From positions 9,101,001-9,165,000 of the forward strand of contig NZ_CP109487.1 of NCBI RefSeq assembly GCF_036227605.1: a stretch of DNA of 64,000 nt, given 5' to 3'. The notes below the pieces were generated by a model that worked only from the letters and a program-made list of their open reading frames with translations, had not been told where the DNA came from and did not search any database. The stretch is from Streptomyces sp. NBC_01439. Lineage in GTDB: Bacteria > Actinomycetota > Actinomycetes > Streptomycetales > Streptomycetaceae. Of this stretch, positions 15,561 to 24,543 are shown one piece after another. The translations under genes were made by a program, and so were the position numbers. The first letter of the stretch is position 1; every line of letters starts with the position of its first letter.

Positions 15561-17210
15561 CTACACGGTGGCCGGCAGGACGTGGTCGCCGGCCTTGTCG
15601 GTGCTCAGGCACAGGGAGCACACGACCGCCTCGTGGGTGACACAGGCGGTGAGGTCGGGGCGCTCGTAGGACTGGTGGCAGACGTGGCAGTCGAGGACGG
15701 CCGCGCTCGGGTTCCCGTCGGCGTCCAGCAGGGGCTCGCGGATGCCGTCGTCGGTGCGGCGCAGGTAGTAGCGGCCTTTGGTGATCACGGCCATCAGCGG
15801 GGTGACGACGAAGGCGATGGCGGCTGCGGCCACGGGCGAGTACGGCTGGAGGGTGTCGCCGAGGAGGTGGAAGTACATGGCGATCGACAGCCCGGAGGCG
15901 GCGCCGAAGGCCACGATGCCGACCGGATTCACCGCGTGGAGCATCCCCCGGCGGAACTCCGGCTGGAGCGGGGACAGTTTCAGCACGTACTTGTTGATGC
16001 CGATGTCGGTGGCCACGGTGACCACCCAGGCGATCGCGCAGTTCGAATAGAAGCCCAGGACGCTGCCCAGGAAACTGAACATGTCGGCTTCCATCAGGGC
16101 GAGCGCGAAGGCCAGGTTGACCAGGACGAAGACCATGCGGCCGGGGTAGTGCTTGGTGACGCGGGTGAAGGAGTTCGTCCAGGCCAGCGAGCCGGAGTAC
16201 GCGTTCGTCACGTTGATCTTGATCTGGCTGATGACCACCAGGACCACGGCCAGCGGGACGACCGACCAGGCCGGCATCATCGCGTCGAAGGCGCTGCGGA
16301 ACTGCTGGATGGGCTCGGGCGCGGCCGCCGGTCCGACCTCGGCGACGATGTAGACGGCGAGGAAGACCCCGATGGCCTGCTTGAGCGCACCGAGCACGAC
16401 CCACCCGGGCCCGGCCATGATCACCGCGGTCCACCAGGCGCGCTTGTTCGCCCCGGTTTTGGGCGGCATGAAGCGCAGGTAGTCGATCTGCTCGCCGATC
16501 TGCGCGATCAAGGACAGGCACACCCCCGCTCCGAGCATGACGGAGGCGGTGTTGACGGCGCCGTCGCCGTCCGTGCCGGGGTAGGCCAGGAAACGGTCCA
16601 CGGTGCCGGGGTCTTCGGCGATCAGATAGACCAGCGGACCGACCATGAGCAGCAGCCAGATCGGGGTGGTCCACACCTGGAGCCTGCTGAGCGCCTTCAT
16701 GCCGTAGACGACGAGCGGGATCACCATGAGGGTGGACACCGCGTAGCCCAGCCACAGCGGCAGCCCGAGGCCGAGTTCGAGGCCCTGGGCCATGATCGAG
16801 CCTTCGAGGGCGAAGAAGATGAAGGTGAAGCTGGCGAAGATGACGCTGGTGAGGACCGAGCCGTAGTAGCCGAAGCCGGAGCCGCGGGTGATCAGGTCGA
16901 GGTCGATGTTGTAGCGCGCGCCGTAGTAGACCAGGGGTAAGCCGGTGAGGAAGATGACCACCGCGGCGAGGGTGATGGCCACGAGCGCGTTGCTGGTGCC
17001 GTGGGCCAGGCCGATGCCGGCGCCGATGGAGAAGTCGGCCATGTAGGCGATGCCGCCGAGGGCGGTGGTGGCCACGACCGTGGGGGTCCAGCGGCGGTAT
17101 CCGCGGGGTGCGAAACGGAGGGTGTAGTCCTCCAGGGTCTCCTTGACCGCCTGGTCGGCAGGGGGCCTCGTCGTGTGTGCCACGGTCTCTTGCGACTCGG
17201 TGGTGCTCAT
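15561..17210 (-). CDS. NCS1 family purine/cytosine-type permease with a C-terminal cysteine cluster
   Basis: A 549-residue transporter of the nucleobase:cation symporter-1 family, predicted to import purines, cytosine or allantoin-like compounds. Twelve hydrophobic segments run from about residue 45 to 470, starting RGYRRWTPTVVATTALGGIA and including the family segment QIKINVTNAYSGSLAW. Residues 508-534 add CHVCHQSYERPDLTAC and VVCSLCLS: five cysteines (508, 511, 523, 531, 534) plus histidines, which looks like a zinc-binding knuckle. This tail is not part of ordinary NCS1 carriers. Codon 91 is TTA (16938-16940), suggesting bldA control. Purine import would suit the two xanthine-dehydrogenase-like enzymes nearby, but they are in separate operons. 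Confidence 0.88.
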   Translation of the reverse strand: MSTTESQETVAHTTRPPADQAVKETLEDYTLRFAPRGYRRWTPTVVATTALGGIAYMADFSIGAGIGLAHGTSNALVAITLAAVVIFLTGLPLVYYGARYNIDLDLITRGSGFGYYGSVLTSVIFASFTFIFFALEGSIMAQGLELGLGLPLWLGYAVSTLMVIPLVVYGMKALSRLQVWTTPIWLLLMVGPLVYLIAEDPGTVDRFLAYPGTDGDGAVNTASVMLGAGVCLSLIAQIGEQIDYLRFMPPKTGANKRAWWTAVIMAGPGWVVLGALKQAIGVFLAVYIVAEVGPAAAPEPIQQFRSAFDAMMPAWSVVPLAVVLVVISQIKINVTNAYSGSLAWTNSFTRVTKHYPGRMVFVLVNLAFALALMEADMFSFLGSVLGFYSNCAIAWVVTVATDIGINKYVLKLSPLQPEFRRGMLHAVNPVGIVAFGAASGLSIAMYFHLLGDTLQPYSPVAAAAIAFVVTPLMAVITKGRYYLRRTDDGIREPLLDADGNPSAAVLDCHVCHQSYERPDLTACVTHEAVVCSLCLSTDKAGDHVLPATV

Positions 17211-17426
17211 GCCACGCCTCCCGGTGGGGCTGGGTGCAGGTGCGCCGCCGCCGGCAGGACGGGGGCCGATGGGCCGTCATGAGGGTTCCTGCGGCGACGC
17301 CGTTCATGCCGGTGGTCCCACGTCGGTCACGCTAGGAAGCGGTTGTTACCCCGGGTGCGCGATGTGGTGAACACCATGTTGCTGTAGGCAGCCCCGCTGC
17401 GGGGGGCGCGCCACACCTCCGGGTGG

Positions 17427-18224
17427 TCAGGGGCCAAGGGTCTCCAGCAGGGCGGCAGTGACGGCGCTTTGGCCCGAGGGGGTGAGGTGGAGGCCGTCCG
17501 CCTCATGGTGGCCGCGCACCGCGCGGCGCGTGTCGACCACCGGCTCCGGCCGCGCCAGCAGGAAGTCGGCCACGGCATCGAGGTCCGCATCGGACCAGCT
17601 CAGCCCGGCCCGCCGAAAGTGCTCGTACCCGTCCACGAGGTCGGGGTCCGTGTGCGTCGGGGTGAGCCAGACCCACCGGGCTCCCGTCCGGGCCACCGCC
17701 AGGTCGTGCAGGGCGATCAGGTTGCGGCAGGTCTCGGCGCGGCCGACGAGCGGAACGCCGTCGATGCGCTGTACGTCGTTCGCGCCGAGCATGCACAACA
17801 CCCAGTCGGGCCGCTGGAATCCCAGCGCGGGCAGCTGCTGCGTCAGGGCCTGGGCGGTGGTGCTCCCCGATACGGCCAGATTGGTGCACCGCACGCCCTT
17901 GGGGAGCAGGTGCCGCAGGATCTCGAACCAGGAGAGCCGGTCGGCGGTGGTGCTCTCGCCCAGGGCCACGACGTGCTCACCCGGCCGGAACGGCAGTGCG
18001 GCGATCCGAGCTGCCGTGTCCGGTTCGGCCGACAGCGTGGCCGCCGCTTCCCGGTTGCGCTCCTCGAACTCCTCCAGCCGGCCCCGGTAGTCCCCGGCGT
18101 CGGTCCCGAACAGGGCGGCCAGCACCGGCTCGTCGAGCGGCCCCAGGTGGCGCAGGAGCTTCTCCGGCTGGTGGAACCGCAGCAGGCGCTGCGCCTGCGC
18201 GGTGTTCCGGTCGGTGGTGGTCAT
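17427..18224 (-). CDS. SGNH/GDSL-type hydrolase
   Basis: A 265-residue esterase-fold enzyme. Residues 1-80 form an N-terminal helical extension. The SGNH core begins at VVALGESTTADRLSWFE, where the usual GDS is GES; the Ser is retained. Block III is CMLGANDVQRIDG, with the Asn, and block V is DGLHLTPSGQ, with the Asp and His. No signal peptide, so probably cytoplasmic. The start ATG at 18224 has GAGGAGAG upstream and lies within two bases of the stop of the upstream membrane-protein gene, so the pair is translationally coupled. Both are probably controlled by the divergent MarR regulator. Substrate unknown. Confidence 0.85.
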   Translation of the reverse strand: MTTTDRNTAQAQRLLRFHQPEKLLRHLGPLDEPVLAALFGTDAGDYRGRLEEFEERNREAAATLSAEPDTAARIAALPFRPGEHVVALGESTTADRLSWFEILRHLLPKGVRCTNLAVSGSTTAQALTQQLPALGFQRPDWVLCMLGANDVQRIDGVPLVGRAETCRNLIALHDLAVARTGARWVWLTPTHTDPDLVDGYEHFRRAGLSWSDADLDAVADFLLARPEPVVDTRRAVRGHHEADGLHLTPSGQSAVTAALLETLGP

Positions 18225-18225
18225 G

Positions 18226-18954
18226 TCAGCTCTCCTCGGGGACGCGGACGCGGATGCGGGCACGGTTGCGGGGCAGCAGGAAGCCCGCCGCGATCAGCCA
18301 GGCCAGCCCGGCGAAGCGGGCGACCGGCAGGAGCAGGGCGGCGCCCTCGGTCAGCAGGACGAGGGTGGCCAGCTCGGCGATGGCGGCCACGGCGAGACCC
18401 GCGACGGCCAGGGCCCGCGGCAGGAGCCCGGCCAGCAGCCCGGGTACGGCGATCCCGGCGACGAGCAGGCCCAGTAGCACCACGTGCCCGGGGCCGCCCA
18501 GGCCGAACGCCAGGTACTGCAGGGCCCGTACGAGCTCCGGTCGCTGAGCCACCTCGGCGTGCGACAGCACCCAGGTGACCAGGCCGGAGCAGGCCAGGAA
18601 CGCCGCGGCGAGCACTCCGCCCGCGAGGGCGATGGTGGCGCCGGGCGCCCGGACCCCGAGCCGGCCCAGCCGCGCCGAGACGGTTGCGGCGTAGATGGCC
18701 AGGGGGACGGAGGCGGCGAACTGCAGGGCCCCCGATACGCGGACCGCGTCCCCGTGGTCGAGGAAGTACGCGGTGATCGCGTCCGAGTCGCCGAACGGCG
18801 ACGGGAACGGATCGCCGCCGGCCAGCAGGGTGCTGAGGACGAGGCCGCCGAGGAACAGGGCGGTGAAGACCACGGCGAGGACGCCCGGCGGCGGCCCGGA
18901 CTGCGGGGCGGTGGTGGGGGTGTTGCGCGGGACACGGCTCTCGATCGCTTCCAC
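18226..18954 (-). CDS. Multi-pass membrane protein of the MarR-controlled pair
   Basis: A 242-residue integral membrane protein with about six hydrophobic segments (for example VLAVVFTALFLGGLVLSTLLA, VPLAIYAATVSARLG, ATIALAGGVLAAAFLACSG, HVVLLGLLVAGIAVPGLLAGLL, ALAVAGLAVAAIAELATLVLL). It resembles the DUF4386-like proteins of actinomycetes, but I am not sure of the family. GTG at 18954 is chosen; an ATG at 18990 inside the MarR operator would give a longer form. Its gene is divergent from the MarR gene and coupled to the downstream hydrolase, so all three probably form one regulon. Confidence 0.75.
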   Translation of the reverse strand: MEAIESRVPRNTPTTAPQSGPPPGVLAVVFTALFLGGLVLSTLLAGGDPFPSPFGDSDAITAYFLDHGDAVRVSGALQFAASVPLAIYAATVSARLGRLGVRAPGATIALAGGVLAAAFLACSGLVTWVLSHAEVAQRPELVRALQYLAFGLGGPGHVVLLGLLVAGIAVPGLLAGLLPRALAVAGLAVAAIAELATLVLLTEGAALLLPVARFAGLAWLIAAGFLLPRNRARIRVRVPEES

Positions 18955-18976
18955 GGCACAATCCGTTCTTGAGGAG

Positions 18977-19000
18977 AATGATTCACTGCGATGAATCATT
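18977..19000. promoter_or_regulatory. Inverted-repeat operator between the MarR gene and its divergent targets
   Basis: AATGATTCA and TGAATCATT are perfect 9-bp arms separated by CTGCGA. The element is AT-rich in a GC-rich neighbourhood and lies midway between the divergent start codons. It would cover the -35 zone of the MarR promoter and the start region of the membrane-protein transcript, the usual place for a MarR-family site that represses both directions. Confidence 0.75.
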
Positions 19001-19010
19001 ACATGTCGCG

Positions 19011-19016
19011 TACGAT
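19011..19016 (+). promoter_or_regulatory. -10 element of a probable leaderless MarR transcript
   Basis: TACGAT matches the actinomycete -10 consensus TANNNT. Only six bases separate it from the GTG at 19023, so transcription would begin at or next to the start codon. No ribosome-binding site precedes the GTG, which agrees with a leaderless message. Confidence 0.6.
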
Positions 19017-19022
19017 AGCCGC

Positions 19023-19586
19023 GTGAACAGCGCCCGGCAACCAGATCCCTCCCCGGCTCCGGCTCCGGCCCAGGACCGGGCTCAGGCCCAGGACCGGGCT
19101 CCGGCCCCGGCTCCGCGCGGAGCGGCCTTCCTCCTCGCACAGATCGGTGCCCACGCCGCGGGGCGGTTCGCGGAACGCGTCGCCACCCTGGGGCTCACCC
19201 CCGCCGACGTCGGCCTGCTGCGCATGGTCGCCGGGCAGCCCGGCCGCAGCCAGCGCGCGCTCGCCGAGGACCTGGGGGTCGTACCCAGCCGAGTCGTCGC
19301 CCTGATCGACGTCCTCGAGGACAAGCAGCTCGTCGAGCGGCGGCGCAGCGCCGAGGACCGCCGCAATTACGAACTGCACCTCACCCCCGAAGGGCGACGG
19401 ACCCTCGGCGCGGTGTCCCGGGCGGCGGCCACCCACGAGGACGACCTACTGGCCGCCCTCGACCCCGACGGGCGGGCGCGGCTCCTGGAACTCCTCGAAC
19501 GCGTCGCGGCGCAGCAGGAGCTGACACCGGGTGTGCACCCCGGCTACCGCACGCTCGCGAAGCCGGCGGCGAAGCGGAAGGACTGA
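19023..19586 (+). CDS. MarR family transcriptional regulator
   Basis: A 187-residue dimeric winged-helix regulator. Residues 1-35 are a low-complexity tail built from repeated Gln-Asp-Arg-Ala and Ala-Pro units, reflecting an internal nucleotide repeat (CCCAGGACCGGGCT-like, twice). The MarR domain follows: dimer helix FLLAQIGAHAAGRFAERVA, recognition helix RSQRALAEDLGVVPSRVVALIDVLEDKQLVERR, and the wing SAEDRRNYELHLTPEGR. MarR proteins usually repress until a small aromatic ligand or oxidant releases them. It is divergent from the membrane protein/hydrolase pair and the palindrome between them is the likely autoregulatory site. Confidence 0.88.
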   Translation: MNSARQPDPSPAPAPAQDRAQAQDRAPAPAPRGAAFLLAQIGAHAAGRFAERVATLGLTPADVGLLRMVAGQPGRSQRALAEDLGVVPSRVVALIDVLEDKQLVERRRSAEDRRNYELHLTPEGRRTLGAVSRAAATHEDDLLAALDPDGRARLLELLERVAAQQELTPGVHPGYRTLAKPAAKRKD

Positions 19587-19738
19587 GGGCCGACGGGCGG
19601 CTGCTTCCGGGGCCGGCTGCCGGAGTTCGCCCACTGCGCGGTGGGCGCGAGGTATGGCACGCTCGCCGTTCGCTACGAAGCCACCGTATTGGTGGCAACC
19701 ATCAACGAGTGGTCGTGACCATAGGTGCGAAGCGCACC

Positions 19739-20434
19739 TCAGTCGCCTCGGCCCTGCCATGTGGTCACGCAGGCTTCGTTCCCTTCCGCGTCGGCGAGCA
19801 CCCAGAATGCGGGGGCACGGGTCGCGGATACGAGTCGGCCCCCGGCCGCCAGTGCGGCCTCGATCCGCCGGGGTGCCTCGTCATGGGGAACGCAGATGTC
19901 GAAGTGGATGCGATTGCGCTGCGGGCGCGCCCGATCCATCTGCTGGAACCAGATCGCCGGGCCCTGCCCAACAGGGTCGACAAGTGGATCCTCCGGTCCT
20001 TCGGCGCCCGCCTCGTCGGCGTAACCCAGCACCGCCTTCCAGAACGGCCGAATCTCGGCGATGCCCAGCGCATCAATCGCGATCTCCAGGAGTTGGACTG
20101 ACCGCGGTGCCCCCGTTCCGATCTCGGGCTCCGTCAACAGCAACCCAGTCTCGTTGACGGCGGCCGAGATCCGACGCGCGAGCTCGACGTCCCGGGTGGT
20201 AACCGCCGCATGGTCCAGCGACTGCAGGGTGAGCACGACCCGCTGGGGGCGGGCATCGACCCGAAGGTGCCGATCGGCATTGCTGCCGCACACCGCGACG
20301 GCGTCCGCCGCCAAGCCGATCGCCTGGGCCAACGATCCGACCGGGACCGACGTTCGCAAAGTGCCCAGCAAGAAGCGCCAGCCGTAGTCGTGGACAGCCT
20401 CCGACGCTTCCAGCCGACTCAATGCTCGCTCCAT
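19739..20434 (-). CDS. Pterin-4a-carbinolamine dehydratase-like/VOC two-domain protein
   Basis: A 231-residue fusion. Residues 1-95 resemble the pterin-4a-carbinolamine dehydratase fold (ALSRLEASEAVHDYGWRFLLGTL, then VVLTLQSLDHAAVTTRDVELARRI), which rearranges hydroxylated tetrahydrobiopterin. Residues 115-231 are a glyoxalase/VOC domain (VQLLEIAIDALGIAEIRPFWKAVLGYA through RIHFDICVPHDEAPRRIEAALAAGG and FWVLADAEGNEACVTTW). The combination is common in actinomycetes but its reaction is not established as far as I know. ATG 20434 is chosen over GTG 20461 because GAGGA lies ten bases upstream. It converges with the MarR gene; a small hairpin GCCACC-GTATT-GGTGGC (19680-19696) lies between them. 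Confidence 0.8.
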   Translation of the reverse strand: MERALSRLEASEAVHDYGWRFLLGTLRTSVPVGSLAQAIGLAADAVAVCGSNADRHLRVDARPQRVVLTLQSLDHAAVTTRDVELARRISAAVNETGLLLTEPEIGTGAPRSVQLLEIAIDALGIAEIRPFWKAVLGYADEAGAEGPEDPLVDPVGQGPAIWFQQMDRARPQRNRIHFDICVPHDEAPRRIEAALAAGGRLVSATRAPAFWVLADAEGNEACVTTWQGRGD

Positions 20435-20546
20435 GCCTGCATCCTCGCAGCCCACGGTCACGCCGGTTTGGCGGACATCCGAAACCCCCTAGGTGCAACT
20501 GACGGAGCCGCCGCCCCGGGAGCCCGCGGCCACTGCCCCGACAGGG

Positions 20547-22190
20547 TCAGGCGCTGCCGGCCGCGGCCTCCTCCGCCAACAGGCGGGTCGCCATCGCGCG
20601 CATCTCGATCTTGCGGATCTTCCCGGTGACGGTCATCGGGAACTCCTCCACGACATGGACGTAGCGGGGGATCTTGAAGTGGGCGAGCCGCCCCGCGCAG
20701 TACGCGCGCACGGCCTTCGCGGTGAGCGGCGCGGCCCCCTCGCGCATCCGCACCCACGCCATCAGCTCCTCCCCGTACTTCGGGTCGGGCACCCCGATGA
20801 CCTGGACGTCCATGACGTCGGGGTGGGCGTGGAGGAACTCCTCGATCTCGCGCGGGTAGAGGTTCTCGCCGCCCCGGATCACCATGTCCTTGATCCGGCC
20901 GGTGATGCTCAGATAGCCGTCGCCGTCCATGACCGCCAGGTCACCGGTGTGCATCCAACCCTCCGGATCGACGGCTTCGGCGGTCTTCTCGGGCTCGCCC
21001 CAGTAGCCGAGCATCACCGAATAGCCCCGGGTGCACAGTTCTCCCGGGGTACCCCGCGGGACGGTCCGTCCGGATTGCGGATCGACCACCTTGACCTCCA
21101 GGTGCGGGCCGACCCGGCCCACCGTGGAGACCCGGCGCTCGACCGGGTCGTCCACCCGGGTCTGCGTGGACACGGGAGAGGTCTCCGTCATGCCGTAGCA
21201 GATGGAGACCTCGGCCATCCCCATCCGCTCGATGACCTCGTTCATGACCTCCACCGGGCAGGGCGACCCCGCCATGATCCCGGTGCGCAGGCTCGACAGG
21301 TCGTACCCGTCGAACCCGGGCGCGGCCAGTTCGGCGATGAACATGGTGGGCACCCCGTACAGGGAGGTGCAGGCCTCCGCCTCCACCGCCGCCAGCGTTG
21401 CCGACGGATCGAAGGCGGGCGCGGGAATCACCATCGCCGCACCGTGGCTGGTGCAGGCGAGGTTGCCCATCACCATCCCGAAGCAGTGGTAGAAGGGAAC
21501 GGGGATGCACACCCGGTCGTGTTCGTCGTAGCCGCACAGCTCGCCCACGAAGAAGCCGTTGTTGAGGATGTTGTGGTGCGAGAGGGTGGCTCCCTTGGGG
21601 AAGCCGGTGGTGCCCGAGGTGTACTGGATGTTGATCGGGTCGTCCGGGCCCAGTGCGGCCTGCGCCCGCGCCAGCGCGGCCGGATCGGCCCCGCGCCCGC
21701 GTTCCAGCAGTGCCTCCCACCGGGGCCCGTCGAACAGGACGGTGAACTCCAGCTCCGGGCAGCGCGGCCGGACCTCCTCGATCATCGCCGCGTAGTCGGA
21801 GGTTTTGAAGCGGTCCGCCGCGACCAGGAGCCGGATGCCGGACTGCCCGAGCACGTACTCCAACTCGTGGGAGCGGTAAGCGGGGTTCACGGTGACCAGG
21901 ATCGCCCCGATCTTCGCGGTGGCGTACTGCACCAGCGTCCACTCGGCGCGGTTGGGCGCCCAGATGCCGACCCGGTCGCCCCGGACGATCCCGAGGTCCA
22001 GCAGCCCCAGGGCGAGGGCGTCCACCACGGCGGCCAACTCCGCGTACGTCCACCGGCGGCCGGCGGCCACGTCCACCAGGGCGTCCCGGTCGGGGAAGCG
22101 CGCTGCGGTCCGGTCGAGGTTGTCCCCGATCGTCTCGCGGAGCAGCGGGACCCCGGAACCCCCGGACGCACGACTCGACGCTACGGACAC
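20547..22190 (-). CDS. AMP-binding acyl-CoA synthetase
   Basis: A 547-residue ATP-dependent ligase that activates a carboxylic acid, probably a medium- or long-chain fatty acid, as the CoA thioester. ATP-binding loop [18 protein letters not shown] lies near residue 190. The later motifs are [56 protein letters not shown] and the catalytic-Lys motif [14 protein letters not shown]. The sequence is closest to FadD-like fatty-acyl synthetases with the hallmark [16 protein letters not shown]. Start GTG at 22190 has GGAGG seven bases upstream. It stands alone, divergent from the Stealth gene. Confidence 0.92.
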   Translation of the reverse strand: MSVASSRASGGSGVPLLRETIGDNLDRTAARFPDRDALVDVAAGRRWTYAELAAVVDALALGLLDLGIVRGDRVGIWAPNRAEWTLVQYATAKIGAILVTVNPAYRSHELEYVLGQSGIRLLVAADRFKTSDYAAMIEEVRPRCPELEFTVLFDGPRWEALLERGRGADPAALARAQAALGPDDPINIQYTSGTTGFPKGATLSHHNILNNGFFVGELCGYDEHDRVCIPVPFYHCFGMVMGNLACTSHGAAMVIPAPAFDPSATLAAVEAEACTSLYGVPTMFIAELAAPGFDGYDLSSLRTGIMAGSPCPVEVMNEVIERMGMAEVSICYGMTETSPVSTQTRVDDPVERRVSTVGRVGPHLEVKVVDPQSGRTVPRGTPGELCTRGYSVMLGYWGEPEKTAEAVDPEGWMHTGDLAVMDGDGYLSITGRIKDMVIRGGENLYPREIEEFLHAHPDVMDVQVIGVPDPKYGEELMAWVRMREGAAPLTAKAVRAYCAGRLAHFKIPRYVHVVEEFPMTVTGKIRKIEMRAMATRLLAEEAAAGSA

Positions 22191-22482
22191 ACGTACCTCC
22201 AGCACTCGCTGCGGCGATGACGGCCAACGCGCACCGCCCATGATCCCCTCCGGGCGGGCCGCGGCACCAGAGGTGCGGGGGAGCGGCGCGCTGGGCCGTC
22301 GGCGCACCTGAGAATCGGCTGTGGGTCGGGGCGGCGGCACTCACGACCCTTGCGTGAAAAGCGAACAACAGCAAAAGTGAGCGTGAACAAGGTACCCACC
22401 GTTGCCGCTGAGCGCGCCGCTCCTGCCCGGGACGCTCGGCCGACCGGCTGCAGCGCACCGGCACCCCACACCGAGGTCGTAC

Positions 22483-24336
22483 ATGCAGGGTGTTCACCGC
22501 CTTCTCCTGCCCGCCGGGTTGCGCAAACTCGCCCGGACGCTGCGTCGCCCCGGGGGCGTTCCGCCGCAGCCCGGACCCGCCGGGCGGGAGCGCACCGGCG
22601 GCAGGATCCCCCCGTCCAGCGGGCTCACCTCCCGTGAGGAGGAGCTGCTGGCGACCGTGCCCGGCCTGATCCGGCACTGCGGTCGACTCGTGACCGTACG
22701 CGACGACCTGCTCCCCGCCGATGCCCGTACCGCCAGTCTCCGGTCGGTCGCCGAGGCCCTGGAGGACGCGGCCGTCTCCTACGGGCTGGTCCCCGACGGG
22801 GAGCTCGTCCACCGGGTGGCCATCGCGCCGGGCGACCGGGCCGCGGCCTTGAAGGCCTGCGCCGCCGCCTTCACGGGGCTCCCCGTCTACGCACGTCTGC
22901 TCACCGCCGACGGGGAAGCCGGGGACGTGCTCGCCGAGGACCTCCCGGCGGCGGTCGAGTCCGCCGAGACCGCGGGGGTGACGGACGGGGAAGGAGCGGC
23001 ACACACCGCTCGCGTGCGGGCCGTACGCATCCACCGGCCGGTCATCACCTCCGGCCGGACCCTGACGTACGGCCGCGAAACCGGCTGTGACCTGGAGTTC
23101 TGGGAGGTGCCCGACTCCGGCGAGGGCGCGCTCGCCGTGCTGCGCGAGACCCCGTACGGCTGGTGGGTGCCTTCCCTCGCCGCCTCCACCATCCGCCGCA
23201 TCGACGACCGCGAGTACCCCGTCGTCGACTGCTTCTCGAGCCGCTTCCCCGATGACATCGACTTCCCGATCGACGCGGTGATCACCTGGGTTGACGCCGC
23301 CGACCCCGCGTGGCGCCGCCGTCGGGACCGGGCCGCCGAGGCGGAGGCTGGCTCGGACCGCCCTTCCGGCACCGACGGGACCGACGGGACCGACGGGACC
23401 GACGGGACCGACGGGACCGCGGTGATCGACTTCGCCGAGAACCGCTACCGCGACCGCGGCGAGCTCCGTTACTGCCTGCGCTCCATCGCCGCCTACGCAC
23501 CCTGGGTCCGGCGCGTCTTCCTCGTCACCGACGACCAGGCCCCCGCCTGGCTGGCGGCCGACCATCCGCACATCACGGTCATCGACCATCGCGAGCTGTC
23601 CACGGAACCGACGGCCCCCGCGGTGTTCAACTCCCACGCCATCGAGAGCCGACTGCACCACATCCCGGGCCTCGCCGAGCACTTCCTCTACTTCAACGAC
23701 GACATCTTCCTCGGCAGGCCCCAGCGCCCGCAGAACTACTTCCTGCCCTCCGGACTGCCCAAGGTCTTCCACGACTGGCGGGCGGTGGACCCGGGCGGCC
23801 GGGCCGGGGACGACGTGTTCACCTCGTCCCAGAAGGTCACCCGGCAGGCCGTCGAGGAGGCCGTCGGCCGCACCTATCCCCACATCCTGGCGCACACCCC
23901 GTACCCCCTCACCCGGTCCGCCTTCACCCGCGTCGAGGAGCTGCTGCCCGGTCGGCTCGCCGCCACCGCCCGTTCCGTCTTCCGCAGCGCCGAGGACCTC
24001 GCCCCCGTCACCCTCGCCGCCCACCTGGCGCTCGCCGAGGGACGTGCCGTCGAGGGCGACCTCAGGTACGCGTACGTCAGCACCGCGCGCCGCGCCGAGA
24101 TCGAGCGGCTGCCGGACCTGGCCGTCGAGCGCGGCCACGACGCCTTCTGCCTCGCGGACGACGAGGACCCGGACGGACGCGACGGGGGCGACGGGGGCGG
24201 AAGCGGAGGCGGAGGCGGGCTGTCGGCGGTGCAGCAGAACCAGGTCGTCGCGGCCTTTCTGGAGGCCTACTTCCCGGTGCCCTCTCCGTTCGAACAGCAG
24301 CCGGCTCCGTCCGGGACCGAGGCCTCCCGGGGGTGA
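22483..24336 (+). CDS. Stealth family sugar-phosphate transferase (capsule polysaccharide-type)
   Basis: A 617-residue protein of the Stealth family, whose members transfer hexose-1-phosphate units to build phosphate-linked polysaccharides. The conserved regions are visible: CR1 as DFPIDAVITWVDAADPAW near residue 265, CR2 with RDRGELRYCLRSIAAYAPWVRRVFLVTDD and IESRLHHIPGLAEHFLYFNDD, and CR3/CR4 with the later HILAHTPYPLTRSAF. Residues 1-250 are less typical. A TDG tripeptide is repeated five times between CR1 and CR2, from a 9-bp DNA repeat, and a Gly-rich linker is near residue 575. ATG 22483 with GAGG upstream is chosen over the TTG at 22402. Confidence 0.87.
   Translation: MQGVHRLLLPAGLRKLARTLRRPGGVPPQPGPAGRERTGGRIPPSSGLTSREEELLATVPGLIRHCGRLVTVRDDLLPADARTASLRSVAEALEDAAVSYGLVPDGELVHRVAIAPGDRAAALKACAAAFTGLPVYARLLTADGEAGDVLAEDLPAAVESAETAGVTDGEGAAHTARVRAVRIHRPVITSGRTLTYGRETGCDLEFWEVPDSGEGALAVLRETPYGWWVPSLAASTIRRIDDREYPVVDCFSSRFPDDIDFPIDAVITWVDAADPAWRRRRDRAAEAEAGSDRPSGTDGTDGTDGTDGTDGTAVIDFAENRYRDRGELRYCLRSIAAYAPWVRRVFLVTDDQAPAWLAADHPHITVIDHRELSTEPTAPAVFNSHAIESRLHHIPGLAEHFLYFNDDIFLGRPQRPQNYFLPSGLPKVFHDWRAVDPGGRAGDDVFTSSQKVTRQAVEEAVGRTYPHILAHTPYPLTRSAFTRVEELLPGRLAATARSVFRSAEDLAPVTLAAHLALAEGRAVEGDLRYAYVSTARRAEIERLPDLAVERGHDAFCLADDEDPDGRDGGDGGGSGGGGGLSAVQQNQVVAAFLEAYFPVPSPFEQQPAPSGTEASRG
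23371..23415 (+). repeat. Nine-base tandem repeat inside the Stealth gene
   Basis: Five perfect head-to-tail copies of ACCGACGGG encode Thr-Asp-Gly five times. It lies in a linker between conserved regions, so copy-number changes would keep the frame and lengthen or shorten the linker. Confidence 0.95.
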
Positions 24337-24543
24337 CGCTTTCGCCCCGGCCATCATGCCCGGCCTTCGGCGGCGGCCACGGCGCGGGTCGGATTCCGGC
24401 CCCGTAGGGCGGCCGCGCCTCGCCCGCGGAGCCCCCGCCACCTGCTGTTCTGTAGATCTCGGTCCGGCGGATTGCCTTCCGCATATCCACGGCGAGCCCG
24501 GGCAGACGCTGACCACCGATCGGTGGCACAGGACGACGAGGCG

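Noticed and set aside
23371..23415. Possible CRISPR-like array
   Set aside because: The repeat unit is 9 bp, contiguous and in frame inside the Stealth gene, with no spacers.
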